A stretch of 64,000 nucleotides of DNA from Larix kaempferi (lineage: Eukaryota; Streptophyta; Pinopsida; Pinales; Pinaceae). Each line of letters begins with the position of its first letter. Positions within the stretch are counted from its first letter, which is position 1. Shown one piece after another: positions 1 to 12,200 of this stretch. The translations under genes and the position numbers were made by a program. The notes under the pieces are model-generated. The model saw only the letters and a list, made by a program, of their open reading frames with translations, was not told the origin of the DNA and ran no database searches. The stretch covers positions 638,001 to 702,000 of the forward strand of contig BSBM01000822.1 in assembly GCA_027924585.1 (NCBI GenBank). Reading direction: 5' to 3'.

Positions 1-880
1 AAACTAGAGACTTTACTTTTTACTTTTAATACAAAATAAAAAGTAAATATGAGACTTTAGAGTGTTTGTCAAGTAACAAAGTAATACAAAGTAAACAAAA
101 AAGAATCATACAAAGTAAAAAGTAAATATGAGACTTAAACTAGAGACTTCAGAGGAGCTATTCAAGGAGACCTCGGGAGATTTGATCCCTCTCGATGCTT
201 GATAGAGTCTAGATTTTTATACATAAGGACATAATATATTTTATCACCTTCATATATATATATGGAGGTTATAAAATCTATTATAAATATGGAGGTGATA
301 AAATTTATTATAATTTAATTAATAATCAATGGTGATGACAATTGTTAGTGGTTACTATACTGACTCATCATCATTATTGAAAGAAAGTTTGTGCCTTTAC
401 TTGAAATGAAAAGTTAAAGGCACACATTTCAACTCCGTTCAAATGCCTTTGGGTCTTGGATTGTTAACATGTTTCCTTATATTCGAGGAAGACAAGCTCT
501 TACTTTAGGTGTTACTCCAAGACCAAAACGTAGTTTAAGCCTAAATAATATCTGCAAAAATGCCAGTGTCCCTTGTGGTCATTGCTAAGGCTACTTTGAG
601 TGGGTAATGTGCTTTATAGTAAAATCTAGCCTCGGTCCCATTATATATAAAGAATGTGGTTAATAAATTAATATCTAAAAAATTTGGTAATTTAGAAAGT
701 GTATTTTTTGGATGGTTGTGAAAGCTTTTGTGTTTTGTATTTTTTTTAATAATAATTATAGTGAACTTATGTTTTATAAGACATTTTTAGTTGGTGGTTG
801 TAATCTATGTGATATTTAGAATGGTATGTCTATTTATCTTTATGTTGGAATTTTATTCATTTTAATTGTTTGTGGCATAC
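1..880. other. AT-rich intergenic DNA
   Basis: No gene is visible. The first 150 bases contain two short direct repeats: AAACTAGAGACTT starts at 1 and recurs at about 137, and AAAGTAAATATGAGACTT occurs near 41 and again near 118. The rest is AT-rich with no long reading frame and no recognised domain. It lies upstream of the K+ channel gene. Confidence 0.5.
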
Positions 881-884
881 CCTT

Positions 885-1075
885 AGGTTTATAACAATTG
901 TGGTTTAGTGGTTGTGATGGGGCACCATCATGCAAAGAGCCTAGGTTCAACTCTAACAAGTGTAGAGGCTTTGTGTGTGTGAGGGGGGAGTGTTTAACCT
1001 CTTGAAGTTGGTGGAAAATTGTGTGAGAGAGGTGGTTTATATAACCAAATGCTTCATCTCGGTCCTTCACTATGA
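885..1075 (+). mobile_element. Putative tRNA-derived SINE (copy 1)
   Basis: An A-box-like sequence TGGTTTAGTGG at 901-911 is followed by a B-box-like GGTTCAACTCT at 943-953, the spacing of an internal RNA polymerase III promoter. No tRNA cloverleaf can be closed, so this is a tRNA-like head rather than a tRNA gene. Two similar heads occur at 20390-20520 (minus) and 22630-22800 (plus), which supports a dispersed SINE family. Element ends are approximate and no target duplication was identified. Confidence 0.4.
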
Positions 1076-2115
1076 CACTGACACCAAAATTAGCTCCACC
1101 CTAGCCTCCTCAATATGGTATTAGCACTAAATGCTTCACCTTTGTCTTTTTTTCATTTTGATACTAGCACCAAAGTTAGCTTCACCCTAGTCTCTCAATC
1201 CCTTACTTCGATAGTAGCACCAAAAGTTTCACCTCGGTCCCTCACTCTAGAACTAGGATCAAAAGCTTAAAAAGATTCACCTTGGTCCCTCACTCTAGTA
1301 CTAGGATCAAAAGCTTAAAAAGAGTCCATCATTTTCGATACTAGCATCAAAAGCTTTAAGAGAGTCCATTTTCGATACTAGCACTAAGAGCTACAACTTG
1401 GTCCATCACTCTAGTACTATCAATACTCTAACACCAAAAGGTTCAACCTATTTCCTCACTATAGTGGTAGCCCCAAAATCTTCACCTTGGTTCCTGACGT
1501 TGGTACTAGCACCAAAAGCTTTAGTGTTGGTTCCTAATTTTAGTACTATCACCAAAAACTTCAGTTAGTCTCTTACTTTGATACTAGCACCAAAAGATTC
1601 ACCCTTGTTTCACATTTCGATATTAAGCTTCACCTTCATCCCTTACTTCGAACAAGCATCAAAACTTCTTCCTTCACAATTATGAGACAAAGGTGGTATA
1701 TAAGGCATTAGTCACATTAAATGCTTCACTTTATCACTTTGATACTAACACCGAAAGTTGCTTCACCTCCTCACTTTGGTACTCACATCAAAAGTCTCTC
1801 CACCTCATCACTTTGGTATTAGCAGCTAAAAGCTTCACCTTGGTCCCTCACTTTGACAGTAAGCTTCACCATAGTCCCAAATTGTAATGCTACCACCAAA
1901 AGATTCACCCCTATCCCTCACTCCCCCACTTTGGTACCAACGCCTAAATCTTCGCCCCGATCCCTCACTTCAATACTAGCACTAAAAGCTTCACCTTCAG
2001 TGATTTAGTCATTCACTCTCGTACTAGCACCAAAGCCTCTCCCTCGTTCCCACTCTGATGTTAACACCACACGCTTCATCTCAACCCCTTACTTTGGTGC
2101 ATGCACTTGCATTAA
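1065..2115. repeat. Degenerate ~39-bp minisatellite array
   Basis: About two dozen imperfect copies of a unit resembling 'TAGCACCAAAAGCTTCACC' followed by 'TTGGTCCCTCACTTTGGTAC' run head to tail. Unit length varies because of small insertions and deletions, for example extra AAAAAGAGTCC blocks around 1270-1370. Isolated remnants recur near 2550-2580 and 3160-3280, so the array was once longer or has been broken up. A perfect 20-bp duplication lies inside 2121-2160. Short reading frames in the array are by-products of the repeat. Confidence 0.75.
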
Positions 2116-3399
2116 AAGCTTATCCATAATCCTTTGCTATTATCCATAATCCTTTGCTATGATAGTACTACCAAAACAATGTAATATTAATAAGAAAACT
2201 TCTACCCCAATCTCTTATTTTAATACTAACATTAAAAACTTCATCTTTAATTACTCTCACCCAAGGTAATTTTTAGGGCCTAAATTTCGCCAATTGGCTA
2301 TTTTTTGGGTTTTTTTTCAAAAAATAAATTGCTATTTGGTCATTTTTTAACTCTAATATAGCCTATATTTACATAAAATATGTTTTTTTATCATAATATT
2401 CGCCAAAATTTACACATTTGAGTAGTAAATTGTAGGTTTTATATTTAATCTTCGCCTACCTATCTATATCTATGTTTTTTCCAATCCAAAATAATCACCT
2501 AAAATACTATACTTAAGTGTAATATTAGAATCCTTAAAAAATACCCTGCTCTCACCAAAAACTTCACCATGATTCTTCACCTTTTAACCATAGTAAAATT
2601 AAATAAATGCTTAAATATATTTACAATTCTTAACTTATAAAGATCTAAAAATGTTACTATTAAGATTGAAATTTTAAGATAGAAATGGATATTCAACTAG
2701 AATAACTAATGCTTTATTCATTATTATTTATTAATATAAGAGTGGGACTATAATAACAACATATAATATAAGTCTCACACTAATTGTAACTTTACCAACA
2801 CTATGACTATGGTTTTCTTAAACTTTATTTTCACATTATATCATATTTTTATTAAAATATGTTTCAAGTTGTTTAAAATGAAGAATGAACCTTATTTTAA
2901 AATTTTGAATGAGAATTTATATTTTAAATTTTTTAATATTTAAAAATTCATTTTTTTATATTTCCGAGATGACTAATTTTATATTTTTAAATTTTAATTA
3001 ACATTTATATTTTTAAATTTTATAATATTTAAAAATTCATATATTTTATATTTATAAATGACTAGTTTTATATTTAAAAATAATAATAATAAATTCAGTT
3101 TCGTATTTAAATAATACTACTGTACTTTTGAATTCAAAAAGTTAAAAAAAGCCACCCATCGACACACTGGCACCACAGACTTTGAATCTTAGTTCGTCAC
3201 TCCAGTGGTAGCATGAAAAGCTTAACTCGCTTCACTTCACTTTGATACGAGAATCAAAAGCTTCACTTGAGTCAAGTTATTTTAATAATATAATTACTTT
3301 TATTTTAACTCTCGACCTTGTTTAGTTTGTGAACGTGAATCATGCTTCGGGGCCATTTGGTTGGAAAAAGACAAGGAAACCGTATGGCTGAGTGATATT
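2116..3399. other. AT-rich intergenic DNA with minisatellite remnants
   Basis: No coding signal is visible. The interval is strongly AT-rich, with long A/T runs at 2280-3100, and carries scattered leftovers of the upstream 39-bp array near 2550 and 3160-3280. It may hold distal promoter sequence of the downstream channel gene, but nothing specific can be assigned. Confidence 0.4.
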
Positions 3400-4262
3400 A
3401 ATAAAGTGGCCACGTGATCGTTACGAAGCTTGTGGCCGAACGCTAAACCGATGCATTAAATATCCATCCGAAGACGAAGTTGTGTGTTTAATGGGGAGCT
3501 AGTCGGCAGCGAGGGAAACCACACGCTGTAGTGGAGTGAGGGAGTGTACCCCATGAACACGAGATTGGTCTTCCACACACACACAGTCACTGCACTCTCT
3601 TCTCCAAACTTAATATTTCCGATTACACATTCTTGAATTTTATTTGAGTTGCAAAACCAATTAGGGCTCAACTGGTTTCCAGATTTAAACTGTAATCCAA
3701 TCTCTTCCTTGCCTTTGTAATCCCTGCTTCCAGTTAATCCGACTAATATCCGTTCTGCAATGAGGAGGAATTGCCTAATTGCTTCCAAGTTTCCAGCTGT
3801 CTGTAACCTTCATCTTTTTATTTCCCAGCGTGAACGCTCATTATTTTTTTGGATCCGACAAAACTCCACTGTCTGAGTGCTGGTAAGTAAACATCAGAGG
3901 GCGAAAAATCACGATAGAATTTGAAAAGAATTGAAAGAAAATGTATCGAAATTAGTTATTTTGGTGTTGGATTTACAGTATTCGATTGTTTTATATTAAT
4001 TGTGCAAATTACGAATAGATATTTTGCCAAGTTAATCTTTGAAGTGCCAAGTTGCGATGAGATTTTGTAATGTCAGGTCAATCAGAGCTCTTAATAACTG
4101 CGGGATTGATGACGTAGAATTTTAAAATAGATTGCACGCGGTAACTGAAAATAGCAAAAGATCGACAGAGGGGAGAGCTCCCGTTCCTTAACTTTGGGGA
4201 TTCGTTGCAACCGTTTCTGCTTTTAAAGTTGCTGCTCTTCTCGCGTGAAACGACGCGACAAT
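3400..4262 (+). promoter_or_regulatory. Putative promoter and 5' leader of the K+ channel gene
   Basis: This interval immediately precedes the channel start codon. A G-box core CACGTG lies at 3411-3416 within GGCCACGTGAT; G-boxes are common in ABA- and light-responsive plant promoters. A weak TATA-like TTAAATA is near 3456. A consensus donor (CTG|GTAAGT, intron from 3883) and an acceptor (TGTCAG|GT, ending 4076) could define a 194-bp leader intron. A possible upstream ORF of 38 codons runs 3760-3876, just before that donor. The transcription start is not visible, so these are candidate sites only. Confidence 0.35.
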
Positions 4263-4501
4263 ATGTTAGTTGAAAAGAAAAAAGGAAATTCAGACAGCAT
4301 GACGCGGCGGCAGTACAATACACGCGAACAGACAGTGGAAGATGAGTTGAAAGAAACGGAGGACAGTGTCTCTGGTTCTTCTTTCGGTAGCCGATTGTCG
4401 TTTTTAATTTTTAAAGAATTTTCGGGCATAAGCCCAGAAAGTGGGCTTAGGTTATCCGAAGGATATATAGGCCGGGACTTCGTCATATCACCTGATAGCA
4501 G
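4263..4501 (+). CDS. SKOR: SKOR/GORK-type outward K+ channel, exon 1 (N-terminus)
   Basis: First coding exon of a plant Shaker-type, voltage-gated, outward-rectifying K+ channel of the plasma membrane. Angiosperm relatives load K+ into xylem (SKOR) or release it from guard cells (GORK). It encodes residues 1-79 plus two bases of codon 80: a hydrophilic cytosolic N-terminus ending ISPDSR. ATG 4263 is chosen because it is the first in-frame ATG after the in-frame TAA at 4224-4226. The donor is AG|GTATGC at 4502, and the split Arg codon is completed by exon 2. The N-terminal sequence itself is poorly conserved; the assignment rests on the downstream exons. The nine exons in the window join without a frame error into 585 codons; relatives are about 830 residues. 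Confidence 0.8.
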
Positions 4502-7072
4502 GTATGCATATTTACAACATTATCATTGGACAGTTTCTTGATGTATTCATCTTAAGTTTCTGTCACCTTAATTGATAGTGCATTTTTGCCATTTAAATTT
4601 AATTCATCCACTGGGCGTCACCCGGAGAGCATGGATGACTCAGATGAGAGTAAGATCATTATAGCCTGTAGAATGCTAATTGTAGGAGCATCCTTTTTAA
4701 CTTTGGCAGCCAATAACTCACTGTTTGATGGACCGATTTCATAAGCATATAGTCTTTAAATGTAGGTAAGAATTAAATCAAGAAAGATTAAATCTACGTA
4801 AGAAATAAATAAATAAAGATTAGATGGAAACCTGAAGAAAGGATAATGAATATTTATTCATCTTAATGGTAGATTTCATCATATTGCGTTTAAACGTATA
4901 TCATAATGAAGAAAAACTTAATTCAAGAAACTATTAAATGCAAAATTTTAATGAGAATCAAGAAAACTTAGTGGAGAAAGATTTTAAATGAAAATTTAAT
5001 GTAAAAATGGTTTGCTTATAAATTATTTGAAGTTTTTCATTGTTTATAAATTGGAATTTTAATAGTAATTTTTAATTTGATAATGAAGGTTTTAAAAGTT
5101 AGTCATAATAGTTTGAACTATTATATAGAAACTGTGGACACTTATTATCAAGTAAATCATAATTTATTTATTTTTAAATATAGATTTATTATAGTTGTTT
5201 TTTTTATAATCAATTAAAAAATATATTTTTTAAATTCAGATTCATATTTATATATGTGTGTCAAAGATACGGTGACCTATTGGTATAAAATATATATATA
5301 TAATCGCTGATACTCTGCGAACATTTAATGGTTTTTGACGAATTCAGGATCATGTGTTTTCCAACTTTTTATTTGACTGATGTATTTTTTATATTTTCTC
5401 CTATTTTTATGTCTAAAACTGATTTTTTACCGAAATTTTGATATCAAATCCATGCTTCACGGGGCATACCCATGTTTGATGCGATTCCATATGTATACAA
5501 AGACAAACTTGACAGTCTTTATAATTTTTAAAGAAAAAAAATCGACAAACAGAAACCATTTGGTTTTATCTTAAGACCTATTTCACGAAATAAAATTAAT
5601 TTATTTTATTCATCTGTACGGGTGAATTTAATATTTGATTTATCTCCAACTTTTATGTCTAAAATGATCCAATACTGATTTTTTTACCAAAAAATTGGTA
5701 TCAAATCCATGCTTCGCATGTCCAGGTTTGATGTGATTCCATTTTTGACAAACTTGCCATCCGTTCTATTTATTTTTTTTAAAGAAAACTAATGAGAATT
5801 TAGGAACTTTGTGCCCAAGAAATTATGAACCAATCGACAAACAGAAACCATTTTATTTATCATAAGAACTATTTCACGAAATAAAATTACTTTATTTTAT
5901 TCATCTGTACTGGTCAATTTAATATTTTTTTATTTCTGTACTGATCAATTTAATATTTTTTTATTTATCTGTACTGTTAATGCCATCTAATGACAAACTT
6001 GCCAGCCGTTCTATTTATTTTTTTAAAAGAAAACTAATGAGAATTTAGGAGCTTGTGCCCAAGAAATTATGAACCAATCGACAAACAGAAACCATTTTAT
6101 TTATCATAAGACCTATTTCACGAAATAAAATTACTTTATTTTATTCATCTGTACTGGTCAATTTAATATTTTTTTATTTCTGTACTGGTCAATTTAATAT
6201 TTTTTTATTTCTGTACTGGTCAATTTAATATTTTTTTATTTATATGTACTGTTAATGCCATCTAATGTTGTCCGCTCCCATGGTGGTGAAAGAGTCAATC
6301 AATTAGGTTTCGTAATCTTGAAAGGTCGTTTGAAGCCAAGTCTCGCCGAGTATTCCCATTTATGTTTAAATATATGTATGCGTTGATTTAATATCTTATT
6401 TATCTGTACGGATCAATTTAATATTTTATTTATCTGTACTGTTCATGCCATCTTGTGTTGTCCGCTCCCAGTGGATGGTGGTGAAAATGTTAACTATTAA
6501 AGTTTAATAATTTAATATGAAGCCTTTTAAAGGAGGAGAAAATTGTTTTTTCACACTAATTTGTGGATAGAATTTTTAGAATTTTAAATAACAGTATTAA
6601 TTTTGCATAATTTAGATTTAATTCTGTATAATTTGAATGTCATGGGTTTTCTAGGGTGTTGAATTCATCTATATGTTTAGAAAAACAATTTAATCAACAT
6701 AAATAGCTGGATTTTTAGATTTCATATGGCTGGATTCCAATTCAGTTTTAATCGGACAAAAAAAAATTTAATCAACACAAATCACTTGATTTTTAGATTT
6801 CATATCACCAAATTCAGACACAGTTTTAGCCGAAGGAACGAAATAACCACACTTTTAGACAGCTTCTAATTTATTTGGATTCCAAATAACTGTAGCATTG
6901 ATTTTAAGATTAAATTGACAACCGAACCAATCTGCACACGGAACGTGACGGTAGAGTCATCAGGATAGACCATACTGTATATATTTAAGTAGTCAAAGTC
7001 AGCTTTAAGTTTTCTTTCTTCCCATTTGAGTTAATGACTGATTCCTTGACATGATGTTGAATTTGTTTTCAG
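4502..7072 (+). other. Intron 1 of the K+ channel gene (2,571 bp)
   Basis: GT-AG intron (donor GTATGC, acceptor TTTTCAG). It is AT-rich and non-coding. Its centre carries nested tandem repeats, listed separately. No other gene is visible. Confidence 0.8.
5380..6450. repeat. Nested AT-rich tandem repeats in intron 1
   Basis: A unit of roughly 240-290 bp containing CGACAAACAGAAACCAT, then TTTCACGAAATAAAATTA and ATTCATCTGTACTGG, occurs about three times, near 5540, 5835 and 6078. Inside the second and third units a shorter ~31-bp block (CTGTACTGGTCAATTTAAT followed by a T-run) is itself repeated three to four times. The copies are very similar, so the array looks recently expanded. No coding potential. 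Confidence 0.7.
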
Positions 7073-7297
7073 AGCATACCAGGTTTGGGAGAGGTTTATG
7101 GTTGTATGGGCCATGTATTCGGTGTTTTTTACTCCATTAGAGTTTGGGTTTTACCGAGGGTTGCCTTGGCAAATGAGCATACTGGACATGGCAGTACAGG
7201 TAGTATTCATAGCGGATGTGGTGGTCCAATTCTTTGTGGCCTACAGAGACATGCACACATACAAGATGGTTTACAAACGAAGTAGCATTGCATTGCG
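7073..7297 (+). CDS. SKOR: K+ channel exon 2 (S1-S2)
   Basis: Encodes residues 80-155 (both end codons split): S1 from about residue 88 and S2 from about residue 113, with the plant Shaker signature FFTPLEFGFYRGLP (here VFFTPLEFGFYRGLP) and the S2-S3 segment FFVAYRD followed by YKRSSIALR. These match the SKOR/GORK branch closely. The acceptor is TTTTCAG|AG at 7071-7072 and the donor GCG|GTATGC at 7298. Joining to exon 3 restores ALRYAK, the expected linker before S3. Confidence 0.93.
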
Positions 7298-7407
7298 GTA
7301 TGCACCCGACGTATATATATGGATAATCATTTTTTGATTTCGCATGACGGAACAAGAGATCTGTAATTTTTAGGGCCAATAATGTTAATCCTTTGCTTTG
7401 GTTGCAG

Positions 7408-7471
7408 ATATGCTAAAACTACCTTTACTCTGGACGTCCTCGCTTGCTTGCCATGGGACACCATTTATAAG
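7408..7471 (+). CDS. SKOR: K+ channel exon 3 (S3)
   Basis: A 64-bp microexon encoding the end of codon 155 and residues 156-176, including S3 with LDVLACLPWDTIYK, nearly the family sequence LLACMPWDIIYK. Intron 2 before it is 110 bp (7298-7407) and ends TTGCAG. The donor is AAG|GTATTT at 7472. Because this exon is followed by a 13.7-kb intron it could be missed or skipped by gene predictors. Confidence 0.92.
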
Positions 7472-8807
7472 GTATTTAATGGTCTATATTTTTGTTTGTG
7501 CGTCGATCTTGTTATGGAGTTATGTAATGTTGTGGAGTATGTAATGTTGTTGGAAAAATAAAAATCACGTTTTATTGTTTTTTTCTTCATAGTTTAAAAA
7601 TTAGATTATTTGAGTCAGAATAGATGAATTTTTCAGATATTATTTTGAAAAAAATTAGTCATAATTTTTAAAATCCAAGTTATATTTGTCAAATTTTAAA
7701 ATTTTAAATAGTTTAAAAGTTTGAGAATATTAAATCCATTTCTATTATCAAAATTTTAATAAAACACAACAAAATTTCAATTTTATAAAATAAAAATACA
7801 CCAAATTCTAAAATGAAATGGCCGTGTCAAATATTTATATTTAGACATCTCCGTTTCTCTCTAAAATAAACCCTAAACTCATGTGGTCTTTATCATGTCT
7901 GAATGTTCAGCCTACCTTGCCCTTTAAAAGTTCTCTTCCATAAGTAAAATGGCAGGAGAAATGATTTGTTTATTTTATGTTTTGAATTTTATTGTAGGTT
8001 GTGGTTGGAATTTGGTAATTTTTTTTAGTAAAATAAAAAGGTCTCTTCCATAAGTAAAAAGTAAAATGGTAGGAGAAATGATTCTAATAAAAAAAAAAAA
8101 TTGTTTATTTTATGTTTTGAATTTTATTGTGGGTTGTGGTTGGAATTTAGTAATTTTTTTTAGTAAAATCTAAATTTAAAAGTGTTTAAATTATATTTTT
8201 GAATTTATAAATAGATTTCCAACAAAAACAAGACTGAAAATATACTCCAAAAATATAAAAACTTAGAATATTTGGACTACACTCATAAAAATTCTCTTTC
8301 ACCCATAAATTGGAATTCATATTTTAAATCATAAAAAATGGAATTCATAAGATTAAAAAAATTAGTTTTTACTTATATTTAATATTTATAAATTAGATAA
8401 ATAATTATAAAAATTATATTTAAAGTTTTAATGTTATTTTTAATTTAAAGTAGATAGGATGGTATTTCTAAAAAAAAATATAAATAAGTATAGATCCATT
8501 TTAAACCATGACCTATAACTATAGAAAGGATTTTAGGTGTATTTTTATTATTATTATCAAATTTTTATCACCCTAGACTTACTACACCATTTCTTTAATT
8601 AAAAATTAAAAAGTGTTATTTATTTTAAAATAAAGGTTTATGTTAGACTAATTTTGAGCTATTCACTTAAACTTTACCTTCAAGTAGTGTATTTTTAGGA
8701 AGACACTTCCCAACATATAGCTTTATGCTAAACTAATTTTGAGCTATCCACCTAAGAACATGGCATACAAAAGTAAGCTTTCACTTTAAGTGTCACGTCT
8801 TACTCTG
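7472..8807 (+). other. Start of intron 3, AT-rich, with a tandem duplication
   Basis: Intron 3 runs 7472-21146 (13,675 bp). Its first part is AT-rich without genes. A tandem duplication of about 110-130 bp lies at 7931-8037 and 8041-8169: both copies start TCTCTTCCATAAGTAAAA and end near AATTTTTTTTAGTAAAAT. The second copy carries an extra A-rich insertion. Confidence 0.6.
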
Positions 8808-8988
8808 AGGCATGTTCATATCACCAACACAAATTTTTATATGGAAATAAAATTATTCTATACAATTCAAATAATCATTGTCAATGCAAATTTCATTCAC
8901 CATGAATGAATGAAAGGCTTTGCCTTAGATTTAGTTTCAATTTGATTGCAATTGACACATTTTTGTTCATACATGTTGATATATATAT
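8808..8988 (+). repeat. Left part of a diverged direct repeat, cut by the LINE
   Basis: This sequence is recognisably similar to 19470-19635, with shared blocks such as ATGAATGAATGAAAGGCT versus ATGAGTGAATGAAAGGCT, and CAATTCAAA next to an ATAAAAT run. The similarity stops at the LINE insertion point. Together with 16790-17155 it may be the left LTR of an old retroelement whose right LTR is 19470-20122. Identity is modest and the ends are not defined. Confidence 0.45.
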
Positions 8989-9230
8989 TTTTCTAACAAA
9001 AAAAAACTACTATTGATATTCATGTGAATCAAATAGTACAAAGCAATTCATGATTCTAAGACAGAATCAATTGCAAAACTTTCATGTTTGTTCTGATATA
9101 CATAATAATCATCAAGACCCATCCGAAAACCAAAAAAAACTCAAAAAGTCAGACCTCCAAATCTAAACATATTACAAAAAAACAGACAATCAGATGTCTA
9201 TAGCCAACTGAAACATAAACACCCGAGACC

Positions 9231-12200
9231 TTAATAAAAAAAGTAAGTGGATCCACTATCCAGAATGCTATTTTCACACCATTCCTCCCATGCTAAGATA
9301 CCTCCCAAGTTTGTTAGAGCCTGTTTGGATAACTTATCCGCAAGCGAATTGTGCTCTCTATAAATATGTTCAAACATAATATTTTGCTGCTTTGATATTT
9401 CTTTATGAGCCCAAAAAACCCAATGCTTCAGATTCGTAACATTCAATTTGAATTCTCCAGCTGCCCACTTGATCGTAACCCTGGAGTCACCAAATACTTT
9501 GATGTTGACCAAGCCAAAGATATTTGCCACTTTCAATGCACACCAGAGAGCCATAAGCTCTGCTTTCATGTTGCTACCAATGCCACAATTGAGCCTGACT
9601 GTGAAATAATGAGATTCATTCAGATATAGGACACCCCCTACTGCACATATCCCATTTTGAGTAGCTCCATCGAAGAAAAGAACAGGTTGTTCAACTTTAA
9701 GTGAAAAATGACTAACTTTGGCAATTTTATGTCTATGGTCATCAACCTCATATGATGAAAACATCTTCTAAGCTGTCAGGCTGCATTTCATAATATCTAG
9801 AGGCACATTCTGAAAGATTGCACAATTTCTTGTGTACCAAATTGCCCAAGTAATGCAGATGGCAATATTAAAGTACTATTTGCAATTCCTAAACCAATTC
9901 AAGAGACAAGAATTGAACTCACCCACATCCCAATGATGAGTAATATTCAGGTTTTTGGAAACAAATTCCCAGAGTTTTTGTGTGAAGTTGCAAGTGACAA
10001 ATAAGTGTTGCTTTGTTTCTACTGCATTATAGCAAAGAATACAGAAGCTAGGGCCAATCCATCCATGCTTGCTCAGATTTTCCCAAGTCTTCAGCTTGTC
10101 TTGCAAGGCTAACCATAAAAAAACATTTTAATTTTAATGGAATTGACCAATTCCATAATCTCTTATACCACCAATCTTGAGGGAAAATTAATTTGTCTTG
10201 AATGATTCTCCTGTAAGCATTTTTGGCCGTCACAATACCAGTAGATGGATTCCCACCCCAAACAAGTTGATCAGATTCTTGGTTCAATTTTACACCTGTT
10301 GCAATTAGGTTCTTGATATATATATCCCAAGCCCGAGCTAAGAAACCAGCGAAACCGAGATCTCTAGTAGACATCCATACAGTTGTCCTGTCACCACCAA
10401 ATCTGCTCAGTTGAATCTTATCCAAAGTAGACATGCCAAGAACCTGTAAATATTGGGTAATGATTGGTGGAAGGAGGAAAGAGTCTTCCATCCCTAAAAT
10501 GGGATCCAAACCAACACGAATCTTCACACCTGTACCAACCTACCAATAGAGATCATTTTTTATCCAATTGAAAACTTTCATAAAGCCCCTCCAAATGGGT
10601 GAAAAGTTCCAATTGCCCAATTTAGGATTTCTTATCCATAGATAAACATCCATTTTTAGATATTTGCTTTGAATAAGTCTAGACCAGAGAGTATTACCAA
10701 AGATACCTCGCCACATACTTTTTAGTCTGAGGACTATATTGAAGACCTCAAGGTCTTTGATACCCCAACCACCAAACCTATAAGGTCTTGAAAGTGTCTC
10801 TGCTGCAACGATTGGAATTTTAGCACTGTCTGCAGTCCCTAACCAAAGAAAATTGAAGAAACATTTCTTGATGGCTTTGATAATGTAGGATGGCACTTCA
10901 AGTAGTGAAAACCAGTAAACAGGAATGCTCGAAAGAACAGATTTAACTAGGATAAGTTTTCCTCCGATAGATAAAATTCTATAAGATCAGTGAGCAATGC
11001 GTGCTTCAATTTTCCTCAACAGCCAATACCAATCTTTGATGAGATAGTTATTGGGTTTTAGATTGAAACCCAGATATTTAAATCCCTGTTCCAGAGGACA
11101 ACATTTGTAGGGAAGCATAGAAAATATATCCCTGAGATGCTCTTCATCCATAGATAAATGGTAAAAGTTTGACTTGGCAGAACTGACCTTCATGCTAGAA
11201 GCATTACAAAATGTCTGAATGATTTCACTATACATTCTCCACTCCTCCACAGAATCCAAGCCAACCACTAAAACAACATCAACAAACAAGATGTGTGTGA
11301 TCACACAATCCTTTGTCATTCTGATACCTTTAATCAATCCTCTTTCCACTGCTTGATTTACTAATCTGCTGAAGCCATCCATGACTAAAATGAAAAGAAG
11401 AGGTGAGAGAGGACACCCTTGCCTAATCCCACGAGAGCAGCTGAAGAAATTGGATGGTGTGCCATTTACCAGCATTGCAATATTCATAGTTGTGATACAA
11501 GCCATTATCCACTTAATAACCAGAGGAGGCACACCAATTCTGATAAGAATTAAACGGAGAAAAGACCAATTTACTCTGTCATATGCTTTTTCTAAATCCA
11601 TTTTGAGCAGAAGAGCCTTTTTCTTTTTAATCTTTATACTATGCATCAGTTCCTGTGAGATACCAATGGCATCATGAATCTGTCTTCCAGATAAAAAACC
11701 AAATTGCTTTGCAAAGATATGTTCAGATAGAACATTCTTCAATCTATCAGCAAGAATCTTTGTGATAAGCTTATATAAAAGGTTACATAAAGCAATCGGG
11801 CGATAATCCCCAAAAGATATGGGCTTGTTCTTTTTGGGGATTAAGGTGACAAAAGTGGAGTTAAGGCCTCCTGACATATAACCATTAATTCTAGAAAAAA
11901 TCACCGGATATTTAAGCTCATGACCCAGAACATCAAAGAAGTGAAGGTAGAGCTCCACCGGCCAACCATCAGGTCTGGGGCTCTTTTCTTTGGCAAATAT
12001 TTTCAATGTGTTTTCAATCTCATCCAAAGTTACCTCCTTCTGCAAACAGTCAGCTTCCTGCTCATTAATGAATCTAGGATATAGCTTCGCCACTTTGATT
12101 TGGTCCTCCAAGTTGCAGTCACCCGTATCACTATAGATATTACCAAAAAAAGATGCAGCTTCAGATTTTAAATGCTCTAGGCCAGAAATTTGATGCCCCT

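Noticed and set aside
3456-3788. 110-codon minus-strand frame upstream of the channel
   Set aside because: It overlaps the likely promoter and leader, shows no domain, and has no supporting context.
4245-4262. GTG at 4245 as an alternative start for the channel
   Set aside because: Plant nuclear genes start at AUG; ATG 4263 is in the same frame and is preferred.
4223-4486. Minus-strand frames opposite exon 1
   Set aside because: Shadow frames of the channel exon; no independent motif.
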